DNA from: Akkermansia muciniphila
Lineage (GTDB): Bacteria > Verrucomicrobiota > Verrucomicrobiia > Verrucomicrobiales > V1-33
Direction of reading: 5' to 3'
DNA length: 64,000 nucleotides
Assembly: GCA_945861415.1 (NCBI GenBank)
Contig: CAMAUV010000002.1
Location: forward strand, 1-64,000
Shown here: piece after piece, positions 16,276-24,166 of the stretch
Position numbering within the stretch: the first letter of the stretch is position 1
Layout: each line of letters starts with the position of its first letter
Translations under genes and position numbers: made by a program
Notes under the pieces: model-generated
Databases searched by the model: none
Told to the model about the DNA's origin: nothing
What the model saw: the letters and a program-made list of their open reading frames with translations, nothing else

Positions 16276-17562
16276 ATGTCCCTTTCCACTAAACTCTTCT
16301 CCCTCGCGAAGCAATACATCCCTGGCGGCGTGAACAGTCCTGTGCGCGCCTTCCGCAATGTCGGCGGGGAGCCGTTTTTCGTGCGCCGGGCCAAAGGCTG
16401 CCGGATAGAGGATGTGGACGGTCGGCTGATGATTGACTACGTGGGCACATGGGGGCCGGCGATTCTCGGTCATGCCCCAGAAGTGCTCATCCAGACTGTG
16501 CACGAGACGGCCAAGAATGGACTTAGCTTTGGTATTCCCAATCCATTCGAGATCGAAATGGCGCGCACCATCTGCGAATGGGTGCCCAGCGTTCAGAAAG
16601 TGCGCATGTGTAACAGCGGGACCGAGGCCACCATGAGCTGCCTGCGCCTCGCCCGCGGGTTTACCGGGCGCGACCGCATCGTCAAATTCCACGGCAACTA
16701 TCACGGTCACGCAGACTCTCTGCTGGTCTCCGCCGGCAGTGGCGCGCTTACGCACGGGAATCCGGACAGTGCCGGTGTGCCGAAGGACTTCGCCGCTCTC
16801 ACCACAGTCCTGCCTTACAATGATCCCGCCGCTCTTGAGGAACTCTTCGCAAAACAGGGCAGCGAAATCGCGGCCGTTATTGTCGAGGCGGTGCCGGCCA
16901 ATGCCGGACTCTTCCTGCCGAAACCCGGCTATATTCAGCTCCTGCGGGACGTCACAGCTAGGCACGGAGCGCTCCTCATTTTCGATGAAGTCATGACAGG
17001 CTTCCGGCTTTCAAAAGGCGGCTACCAGACGCGCATCGGCCTAACGCCCGACCTCACTGCCATGGGCAAAGTCATCGGCGGCGGACTTCCGGTGGGTGCC
17101 TTCGGCGGCCGCGCGGACATTATGGACATGCTGGCCCCCGACGGCCCAGTGTATCAAGCCGGCACTCTCTCCGGCAATCCACTGGCTATGGCCGTGGGCC
17201 TCGCCCAGTTGCGCGAACTGGAAAGGCAAAGTGCCTACGTGCGGCTGGAGGAGTTGGGAGCCCAGTTTGAGAATGGCATCCGCGTCATCGGCGAGGAACT
17301 GAGCTATCCGCTCACCTTCAATCGCATCGGCTCCATGTTCTGCCTCTACTTCCAGAGCCAGCCCGTGTGGAATCTCGATGACGCCAAGAAAAGCGACGCG
17401 GAAGCGTTCAAGCACTTTTTTCACAAAGCTCTCGAACTCGGCGTGTATTTTGCCCCCAGCCCCTACGAAGCTGGGTTCCTGTCCACGGCCCACAGCCCGG
17501 CGGACATCGACGACACTCTCGACATCTGCCGCACTGCCATCCGCTACGCGTTGGGCAAATAG
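16276..17562 (+). CDS. hemL: Glutamate-1-semialdehyde 2,1-aminomutase
   Basis: 428 residues, the normal size. This PLP enzyme converts glutamate-1-semialdehyde to 5-aminolevulinate in the C5 route to heme and corrinoids. PGGVNSPVRAF opens the protein; SGTEAT binds the cofactor phosphate; FDEVMTGFR and the Lys in LTAMGKVIGGGLPVGAFGG, which forms the Schiff base, are present; NPLAMAVGL closes the large domain. A purine-rich ribosome site (gagg) precedes the ATG. It is transcribed in line with the following TMEM14 and GH75 genes. Confidence 0.96.
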   Translation: MSLSTKLFSLAKQYIPGGVNSPVRAFRNVGGEPFFVRRAKGCRIEDVDGRLMIDYVGTWGPAILGHAPEVLIQTVHETAKNGLSFGIPNPFEIEMARTICEWVPSVQKVRMCNSGTEATMSCLRLARGFTGRDRIVKFHGNYHGHADSLLVSAGSGALTHGNPDSAGVPKDFAALTTVLPYNDPAALEELFAKQGSEIAAVIVEAVPANAGLFLPKPGYIQLLRDVTARHGALLIFDEVMTGFRLSKGGYQTRIGLTPDLTAMGKVIGGGLPVGAFGGRADIMDMLAPDGPVYQAGTLSGNPLAMAVGLAQLRELERQSAYVRLEELGAQFENGIRVIGEELSYPLTFNRIGSMFCLYFQSQPVWNLDDAKKSDAEAFKHFFHKALELGVYFAPSPYEAGFLSTAHSPADIDDTLDICRTAIRYALGK

Positions 17563-17649
17563 CCGCCGGTTCCGCCGCCGTGCATCCTGCAGACAATGCC
17601 CATTGCCTGCAGCCGCGGCAGGGGCCATGGAAGTGCTAAATTCGAGCTT

Positions 17650-17991
17650 ATGAAATATTACGATTACTTCGCCCTCTTCGGTCTCTTCTGCTTTGTTCTC
17701 GCAGCCATCGCCGGCATCAGGGCCAAAAGCCGTGCGTCTCTCCTCGCCGGAGGCATTTCTGGGATGCTTCTTTTGGTCGCCACCCTCATGGCCATGAAGC
17801 GGAAGGATGTGGAGGGCCTCAACTACGGGTACGTTGTTGGCTTGGTGACTAGCGGCCTGCTTCTCGGCCGGTTCCTTCCCTCGTGGATAAAAACGAAGAA
17901 GCTTTATCCTGCGGGCATCATGGCCCTGCTCAGCTTGTTCGGGTTGGTGGCTGGAATCCTCGGCCTGATGAAAATCGGACCCCTCCAATAA
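17650..17991 (+). CDS. TMEM14-family small membrane protein
   Basis: 113 residues from the ATG at 17650; the track start 18 codons earlier adds a charged leader. It has four hydrophobic helices. GIRAKSRASLLAGGISGMLLL is the Gly-rich signature of the TMEM14 family, whose bacterial members are of unknown role and whose mitochondrial relatives affect porphyrin or lipid handling. It follows hemL by 87 bp, an intriguing but weak link. It ends one base before the next gene starts, indicating an operon. Confidence 0.8.
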   Translation: MKYYDYFALFGLFCFVLAAIAGIRAKSRASLLAGGISGMLLLVATLMAMKRKDVEGLNYGYVVGLVTSGLLLGRFLPSWIKTKKLYPAGIMALLSLFGLVAGILGLMKIGPLQ

Positions 17992-17992
17992 C

Positions 17993-19360
17993 ATGAGCCT
18001 GACACCTCAAGGTCCCGCATGGCAGCCTCCTCGAAAAGGCCGCACGGGACTGTGGATTGCTCTCGCTCTTCTCGCCTCCGGGGCGCTTCTGCTGCTGCCT
18101 CCCGTGAAAAGGAAAATTCTTACTGTGATCGACAGATTCAGGAGCGAAAAAGTCATCACGAAACGCGAGGTGCAGGAAAAGATTGTGGAAAAGCGCGTGG
18201 AAGTTCTTGTGCCTCCCGCGCCATTGCCCACCGGGCCGGTGACCGGTACGAAGAAGGATGTCACCGCCATTTTCGGCGGCATCAAGGTGCAGTCCACGCT
18301 TGTCGCGGAGCCCGGGGCCCGCGCTACCTCGGAGCGCGCTCAGGATGGCAGCTACCAGGCAGAGTTCACCTTCAGAATCAAGGTGCCCAAAGCCGCACAG
18401 ACCCTTGAGGAATTCACTGGAATCAACCCAAAACTCCCCCAGTTTCTTCCCGGGCTCAAGGACATGCTCCCTGCCGGAAAAGTCTCCGGTCTTTTCCATA
18501 ACCAATATGATCACAAGCAGAAGTTTGTGCAGGCGAATATTCTTCGGCTGGACCGCGTGCTCTCCCGCCACAACTTTTACGACCTCGAGAGCGTTCTGGA
18601 ACTGGAACACCCCTCCACCAAGCAGAAGGTCCTCCTCATGCAGGGCGATATGGACGTGGTGAGCGACGGAAGTGACGGCGACCGCATGACTTCTTTTGAC
18701 GATTACATCTTCAAGACTCAGCATTTCCAGCCGACCACCAGCTACGCATGGCCAAAGGTCACTCAGCAGCAAAACCCTCTTATCCCAAGGTTAGAGGCTG
18801 AGGCCAAAGAGATCGATGAGAAGCTCAAAAGCAATGGGCTCAGCAATGCGGAGAAGGCCGCACTGAAAGAGCGCGCGGGCGATATCCCCCGCATCATCGG
18901 GGATTTGAAGCGCCGCTCCTTTCTCATCGCCCAGGAAGATCCCTTCATCGTCATTCCATTAACTTTCAGAACTTACCGCGGGCACCCCTTCACGCCCGGC
19001 ATCGGAGATTACGCGGTCGTCATTAGCGAGGGAAAAATGTTGCCTGCCATCGTGGGTGACTACGGTCCGGCGGAAAAAAGCGGAGAGGCCAGTCTGCGCA
19101 TCGCGCGCGAAATTGATCCCAAATGCGGTCCTTATAACCGCGCCGTTAGTGACCTCAATGTCAGCTACGTTATTTTCCCCGACAGCGCTGACAAGAAAAA
19201 CTCCCAGCCCAACTATGCCGCATGGCATAAACGCTGCAGCGAACTGCTGGTCAAAATTGGCGGCGATCCCACGCACCTGCACCAATGGGAGGACCGCCTA
19301 AAGAACCCGGAACTGGTATTGCCGACGGTCACGCCCGCGGTGACCTCCCCGCCGCAGTAA
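17993..19360 (+). CDS. Membrane-anchored GH75 (chitosanase-like) family protein
   Basis: 455 residues. A transmembrane anchor at ~18-38 (LWIALALLASGALLLLPPV) is followed by a Glu/Lys-rich stalk. The C-terminal half resembles fungal-type chitosanases of family GH75: GDMDVVSDGSDGDRM (candidate catalytic Asp), then FIVIPLTFR, GIGDYAVVISEGKMLPAIV and GDYGPAEKSGEASLRIAREI. GH75 enzymes hydrolyse beta-1,4-glucosamine polymers. A cell-wall or exopolymer role at the outer face of the membrane is inferred. It lies between a small membrane protein and lpxK, with 1 and 7 bp gaps, so it is co-transcribed with an envelope gene. Confidence 0.78.
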   Translation: MSLTPQGPAWQPPRKGRTGLWIALALLASGALLLLPPVKRKILTVIDRFRSEKVITKREVQEKIVEKRVEVLVPPAPLPTGPVTGTKKDVTAIFGGIKVQSTLVAEPGARATSERAQDGSYQAEFTFRIKVPKAAQTLEEFTGINPKLPQFLPGLKDMLPAGKVSGLFHNQYDHKQKFVQANILRLDRVLSRHNFYDLESVLELEHPSTKQKVLLMQGDMDVVSDGSDGDRMTSFDDYIFKTQHFQPTTSYAWPKVTQQQNPLIPRLEAEAKEIDEKLKSNGLSNAEKAALKERAGDIPRIIGDLKRRSFLIAQEDPFIVIPLTFRTYRGHPFTPGIGDYAVVISEGKMLPAIVGDYGPAEKSGEASLRIAREIDPKCGPYNRAVSDLNVSYVIFPDSADKKNSQPNYAAWHKRCSELLVKIGGDPTHLHQWEDRLKNPELVLPTVTPAVTSPPQ

Positions 19361-19367
19361 TCTCCGC

Positions 19368-20567
19368 ATGGCCAAAGAGAACCTCGACCGTCTGGAGCAG
19401 TTTGGGATCGATGTGATCCTCGGGCGGCGCCGCGGAATCAAGGCTTCGCTGCTGCGCGGAGCACTGAATGGCCTTTCGCGGCTGTTTCATGGACTGGTGC
19501 AGGCAAGGCTTAGCCTTTTCCGGCACCGTATAAAAACAGACTATCACCTAGGTGCCACAGTCATCAGTATCGGCAATTTGACCGTGGGCGGAACTGGAAA
19601 GACGCCCGTGGTGGAAATGCTAGCCCGCCGCCTCGCTGGCGAGGGACGGAAAGTGGGCATTCTCAGCCGTGGATATAAGCGTGTGAAACCGCCGCTCAGG
19701 CAGCACATCAGCCGCCGCATCAGGGGGCACAAGCCGGAGGATGATCCCCCCACTGTGGTGAGCACTGGCGGGGAAATTCTGGGGGATCCCGCGAATGCCG
19801 GTGACGAGCCCTTCATGCTCGCGCGCAATCTTCCTGGTGTCGCCGTGGTAGTGGACAAGGACCGTGTGAAAGCCGGACGCTGGGCCGTGCGCGACTACGG
19901 CTGCGACACCCTCCTGCTCGACGACGGTCTGCAGTATGTGAAGCTGCGGCGGAAGATGGATATTGTCCTTGTCGACAGCACCGCGCCGTTTGGCAACGAC
20001 TACATGCTTCCCCGTGGCACACTACGCGAACCTCCCTGCAACCTTCGCCGTGCCAGTGTTGTTTTTCTCACCAAGTGCGACGGCAGTGATAACAGTGCCC
20101 TCATCACCCGCCTCCGCCGTTATAACAAAACCGCCGCCATCATTGAGTGTCGCCACCGGCCCGTACATCTACAGAATCTTCTCGATCCCGCCGACATTAA
20201 GCCCCTAGACTACCTGAACGGAAGAAAGGTCGGCACCGTCGCCGGCATCGCCGTGCCGGAGGCCTTTGAGAACATCCTGCGGCGGCTGGGAGCAAACATG
20301 GTCGTCACCCGCCGCTACACAGACCACCACCGCTACACGGAGGAGGAGATCAACGAATGCGTTCTCCGCGCTGATGACGAATTCGCCGACTGCGTCGTGA
20401 CCACTGAAAAGGATAGTGTGCGCTTTCCCGATCTCTCCAAGACACTCCTGCCTGTGTATTTCCTTCGCATCGAAATCGAGATCCTCGCCGGTCATGAGGA
20501 ATTTGAAGAATGCATTCGCCGCATCTGTCGCCCCACCGGCGTCGTGCCGCCTATGAAAATCCTGTAA
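19368..20567 (+). CDS. lpxK: Tetraacyldisaccharide 4'-kinase LpxK
   Basis: 399 residues. Kinase of the inner membrane that phosphorylates the lipid A disaccharide at position 4'. An N-terminal amphipathic helix is followed by ISIGNLTVGGTGKTP (Walker A), LSRGYKR, GDEPFMLARNLP, VVVDKDRV, LLLDDGLQYVKLRRKMDIVLVD and, late, TTEKDSVRF, all LpxK signatures. With LpxC in the window this supports an outer membrane with lipid A. It is tightly packed between the GH75 gene and aroA (3-bp gap). Confidence 0.95.
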   Translation: MAKENLDRLEQFGIDVILGRRRGIKASLLRGALNGLSRLFHGLVQARLSLFRHRIKTDYHLGATVISIGNLTVGGTGKTPVVEMLARRLAGEGRKVGILSRGYKRVKPPLRQHISRRIRGHKPEDDPPTVVSTGGEILGDPANAGDEPFMLARNLPGVAVVVDKDRVKAGRWAVRDYGCDTLLLDDGLQYVKLRRKMDIVLVDSTAPFGNDYMLPRGTLREPPCNLRRASVVFLTKCDGSDNSALITRLRRYNKTAAIIECRHRPVHLQNLLDPADIKPLDYLNGRKVGTVAGIAVPEAFENILRRLGANMVVTRRYTDHHRYTEEEINECVLRADDEFADCVVTTEKDSVRFPDLSKTLLPVYFLRIEIEILAGHEEFEECIRRICRPTGVVPPMKIL

Positions 20568-20570
20568 AGC

Positions 20571-21839
20571 ATGCTTCCCGATCTTATTGAAATCATCCCA
20601 CCCTCTGCCCCGGTGAATGCCACCGTGGTGCTGCCGGGTTCCAAGAGCATCACAAACCGTGTGCTCGTGCTCGCTGCTCTGGCGGACGGCGAAGTGACGC
20701 TGCGCGGCGCGCTGTGGAGCGAGGACACGCAGGCCATGGTGCTTTGTCTGGAGAAGCTCGGCTTTGCCCTCACTGTTTCGTCCGATCTTCACGAGCCGGC
20801 GAACCGCACCATTGCGGTGCAGGGGCGCGGCGGGATCATTACGAATGCGGGCACGGCGGAACAGCCGCTGGAGTTGTTCGTGGAGAATGCGGGCACGGCA
20901 GCGCGGTTCCTGCTGGCGATGGTGTGTCTCGGGCGCGGCGTGTACCGGCTGAGCGGCATCCCGAGGATGCACCAGCGGCCACAGGCGTCCCTTGTCCGCG
21001 CTCTGAGGAAATTGGGGTATCAGATTGATACCCCGAATGATTTTCTTCCAGCCGTCGTGAATGGCGTGGGGCCGAAACCCGGCGCATCCTGCCGCGTGAG
21101 TGTGGAGGAGAGTTCTCAATTTGCCTCCGCGCTCATCCTCAGCCAGCGCACCGGCGGGTGGAAAGTGGAAGTGACCGGCGCGAATGAAGATGAGTTGCCC
21201 TACGTGGACATGACGCGCCGGCTGGTGGGGACCTTCCCTTGGAGCGGCGGCACTTATGACATCGAGCCGGATGCCTCGGGTGCCAGCTACTTCTGGGCGG
21301 CGGACTGGCTCGTGCGCGGTATCGGGGGGGGCGTGCGCGTGGAACCTGCGCCGCAGTCCGGGATGCAGATGGATCAGAACTTCCTTGACCTCGTTCTGTG
21401 CCAGCCTTGGCGGGAAAACTACTCACGCACTACGGACCTCGCCGACAGCATCATGACCGCCCTCGCCATCGCGCCGTTCGCTCCGGGCATCACCGCTTTC
21501 CATGATCTGGGCCGGCTGCGCGTGCAGGAATGCGAGCGCGTAGAGGCGCTGCGCACAGAGTTGAGCAAATGCGGTGCGCGCGTGGAGGAGCAGGGAGACA
21601 CGCTCACGGTGCACCCCGGCCCGCTGCATGGTGCAGAAATCGAAACCTACAACGACCACCGTATGGCCATGTGTTTCGCCATCCTCGGCCTGCGCGTCCC
21701 CGGTATCCGATTGCGAAATCCCGCGTGCGTGCGGAAGACGTTCCCGAACTTCTTCGCTAAACTCGCCTCCCTCGGCGCAGGCGTGCGCGATGCCGTGACG
21801 GGCGAAAATCTAAGCGGCACTTCACTGCTGGCGGAGTGA
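20571..21839 (+). CDS. aroA: 3-phosphoshikimate 1-carboxyvinyltransferase (EPSP synthase)
   Basis: 422 residues. Sixth step of the shikimate pathway, transferring enolpyruvate from PEP to shikimate-3-phosphate. PGSKSITNRVLVLAALA is the N-terminal PEP/S3P loop; NAGTAARFLLAM is the second signature; YNDHRMAMCFAI is the C-terminal active-site motif. All are intact. It lies directly after lpxK, and its end converges with mutL with only 7 bp between. Confidence 0.96.
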   Translation: MLPDLIEIIPPSAPVNATVVLPGSKSITNRVLVLAALADGEVTLRGALWSEDTQAMVLCLEKLGFALTVSSDLHEPANRTIAVQGRGGIITNAGTAEQPLELFVENAGTAARFLLAMVCLGRGVYRLSGIPRMHQRPQASLVRALRKLGYQIDTPNDFLPAVVNGVGPKPGASCRVSVEESSQFASALILSQRTGGWKVEVTGANEDELPYVDMTRRLVGTFPWSGGTYDIEPDASGASYFWAADWLVRGIGGGVRVEPAPQSGMQMDQNFLDLVLCQPWRENYSRTTDLADSIMTALAIAPFAPGITAFHDLGRLRVQECERVEALRTELSKCGARVEEQGDTLTVHPGPLHGAEIETYNDHRMAMCFAILGLRVPGIRLRNPACVRKTFPNFFAKLASLGAGVRDAVTGENLSGTSLLAE

Positions 21840-21846
21840 CGCAATT

Positions 21847-23700
21847 TCAACGCCTTCCGAATTTCCGCGCCAGTTCCTGGAAGCTGAAGAGAATGAGCGT
21901 GGGGTTTCCGGCGGGGCAGCAGTAGGGCATTTCGCAGGACAGCAGCCGTTGCACGAGACGGGTCACCTCAGCATGGCTTGCTGGAGGCTGGAACCGGGCT
22001 GCCTGCCGGGCCACGGCGGCGGCGAGGGAGTCGTCATCAAGCCGGTGACGCGGTGCACGGTCGCCGGCTTTTTGCAGTTCGTCGACCAGTAAACTGAGCA
22101 GAGCGTGAGGATCCCCATCACCGCTGCAGCCGGGCGGCAGGCTGTGCAGCATGACGGTGTTGCCGCCAAAGTCCTCGACCCCCAGCCCCATGAGCCGGAG
22201 TTTTTCGAAATGCGGTCGCAGGAGATCATGCTCGCGCGGGCTGAGAGTCACCGCCAGCGGAGCCAGCAGTGCCTGAGTGGCCGCGCCGCCCGCAGCGGCA
22301 CGGGCGCGGGTTTCTTCAAAAAGAATGCGTTCCCATGCAGCGGAGGGACTCAATACCACTAGCCCGTCCCCACTTTGCAGCAGCCAGTATTGATCGCCCA
22401 GCGGATGCAGCACGCGGAAAGGCATCGGCGGTTCCGTCACCGAAGCTTGCGGCTCAGCGCCGGGTGTCGAAGTGGTCGGCGGCTCACCGTCCGACGCGTT
22501 ATCCGGTGCATGCGCAGCGCTCTCCACCGCGGGTGGTGCCGGGTCCGCGCGCGGGGTGAGCATGGGCGACCAGTCACGGCGCAGCGAATGCTGTTCCTTC
22601 TCCGGGATGAGTGCCGGCTGCACCGGAGAGGGTTTCCAGTTCATCACCGGCAAGGGGCGGGCCGGCGGCGAATGCTCCAGCTGGACTGCCGGCTCCGCGG
22701 ATCTGCGGACACTTTGCTGCAGCGCTTCGCCCAGCATTTCCATGAGCGCGCTCTGCACTCCCAGACTGTCGCGGAAGCGCACCTCGCGCTTGGCAGGGTG
22801 CACATTCACATCCACTTCAGCCGGGTCGAGGCTGAGGAAAAGTAACGCCACCGGCCATGTGCCGCGCGGCAGGGCTTCTGCGTAGGCTCCGCGCAGCGCG
22901 TAATTGAACACCGAGCTCTCCACCGGCCGGCGGTTGAGAAAGGTGAACTGCAGGGCCCGACTGCTGCGGTGACTGCCGGGCCGCCCGATGAATCCCCGCA
23001 CGGTGACGCCGCGCAGAGTGCGTTCTTCGACCTCAATAAGTTGCGCCGCGATCTCAGCACCGGCAAGCCCTGCAATGCGCTCCCGCAGCGCACTTCCTCC
23101 GGGCAGGTGAAAAATCAGCCGGTCATCGCGGGTGAGACTGAAGGCGACCTCGGGATATGCCAGAGCATGCACCCGCACCTGCTGCTCAATGTGACTAAAT
23201 TCCGTGTTTTCGGAGCGCAGAAACTTCCTTCGCGCCGGCACATTGTAGAATAAATTGCGCACCTCAATGTGCGTGCCGGGAGCTTCGCCGGCCTCATTCA
23301 CTCCCAGCAGCCGCCCCCCGTCGATGCTCACCTGAGTACCGCACAGAGCACCATGTTCGCGCGTTGTCAGGGTAAAGCGCGACACACTAGCAATGCTTGG
23401 CAGCGCCTCTCCGCGAAAACCCATGGTGGTGATGGCCGCGAGATCTTCTTTTGTGCGTAGCTTGCTCGTCGCATGCCGTTCGACGCACAGCAGCGCATCC
23501 TCGCGCCCCATGCCGCTGCCATCGTCCACGATTTTGATGAGGGCCACTCCTCCGCTGCGTACTAGAATATCGATCCGGCGCGCACCGGCATCGATACTGT
23601 TCTCCAGCAGTTCCTTGACCACCGCAGCCGGACGCTCCACCACCTCGCCAGCCGCAACTTGGCTGGCGAGCGCATCGGAGAGCACCTTGACCTTTGACAT
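21847..23700 (-). CDS. mutL: DNA mismatch repair protein MutL
   Basis: 617 residues from MSKVKVLSDALASQVAAGEVV; the track start is 47 codons upstream and lacks similarity. The GHKL ATPase part is complete: ELLENSIDAGA, DDGSGM and TMGFRGEALPSI. The C-terminal dimerisation domain is present, but where endonuclease-type MutL has DQHAAxE this protein reads LSPSAAWERILFEE, and the usual CPHGRP loop reads CPAGNPT. Nicking activity is therefore probably absent, as in E. coli MutL, although MutH is not seen here. Convergent with aroA. Confidence 0.94.
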   Translation of the reverse strand: MSKVKVLSDALASQVAAGEVVERPAAVVKELLENSIDAGARRIDILVRSGGVALIKIVDDGSGMGREDALLCVERHATSKLRTKEDLAAITTMGFRGEALPSIASVSRFTLTTREHGALCGTQVSIDGGRLLGVNEAGEAPGTHIEVRNLFYNVPARRKFLRSENTEFSHIEQQVRVHALAYPEVAFSLTRDDRLIFHLPGGSALRERIAGLAGAEIAAQLIEVEERTLRGVTVRGFIGRPGSHRSSRALQFTFLNRRPVESSVFNYALRGAYAEALPRGTWPVALLFLSLDPAEVDVNVHPAKREVRFRDSLGVQSALMEMLGEALQQSVRRSAEPAVQLEHSPPARPLPVMNWKPSPVQPALIPEKEQHSLRRDWSPMLTPRADPAPPAVESAAHAPDNASDGEPPTTSTPGAEPQASVTEPPMPFRVLHPLGDQYWLLQSGDGLVVLSPSAAWERILFEETRARAAAGGAATQALLAPLAVTLSPREHDLLRPHFEKLRLMGLGVEDFGGNTVMLHSLPPGCSGDGDPHALLSLLVDELQKAGDRAPRHRLDDDSLAAAVARQAARFQPPASHAEVTRLVQRLLSCEMPYCCPAGNPTLILFSFQELARKFGRR

Positions 23701-23800
23701 GATGGCAGGGAAGTCCGGCAGATGCCCGCCGGGGCAAGAGGGTTGTTGGGGCTGGCGTGATGGTCTGCGGGTAATTGGAGGGGCGACAATAACAACCCGA

Positions 23801-24166
23801 CTATTGGAGACCGAGTTCAATGAAAACGCGCACGAAGCCACGGGCGCGAAGCTCTGCCTGTAACTTGAGTCGGGCGATTTCTACTCCCGCAAGCGTCGGA
23901 GCGACGGCGAAAAAATCTTCACGCTCAAGAAACGGTGCCACGCAGAATACTGAATGGCGCAGGCGTTTCCCGTGCTGCTGGTCATCCGGAATTCCGAGGG
24001 CGAGCGATTCGATGTGATGAGCGTGGGGCGGTGGCGGGAGAAGGCGCTCGCTGAAAAGGCGGGATGAAAATACTTTTAGATTCCGGCCGGTGGTTTCAGG
24101 GAGAAACGACTCGTTCAGTTCGTAGTGATGCTCATGCGGACGTAGTGGCGGAGGGCATTGAGCCAC
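23801..24166 (-). CDS. Hypothetical protein
   Basis: 121 residues, overlapping the end of the CotH-protein gene by 52 bp if the only ATG is used; a non-ATG start inside the frame is possible. Codon choice and composition look like a real protein: GRNLKVFSSRLFSERLLPPPPHAHH, then REDFFAVAPTLAGVEIARLKLQAELRARGFVRVFIELGLQ. No family is recognised. It lies 100 bp upstream of mutL on the same strand and would be read with it. Confidence 0.45.
   Translation of the reverse strand: MAQCPPPLRPHEHHYELNESFLPETTGRNLKVFSSRLFSERLLPPPPHAHHIESLALGIPDDQQHGKRLRHSVFCVAPFLEREDFFAVAPTLAGVEIARLKLQAELRARGFVRVFIELGLQ

Noticed and set aside
15922-16965. 347-residue minus ORF
   Set aside because: It lies opposite hemL and the metal-protein relic, which have clear family motifs; its composition (His/Gly-rich) is that of an antisense shadow.
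17041-17994. 317-residue minus ORF
   Set aside because: Opposite hemL and the TMEM14 gene, which are well supported.
20205-21119. 304-residue minus ORF
   Set aside because: Antisense to lpxK and aroA, both with intact signatures; no recognisable protein pattern.
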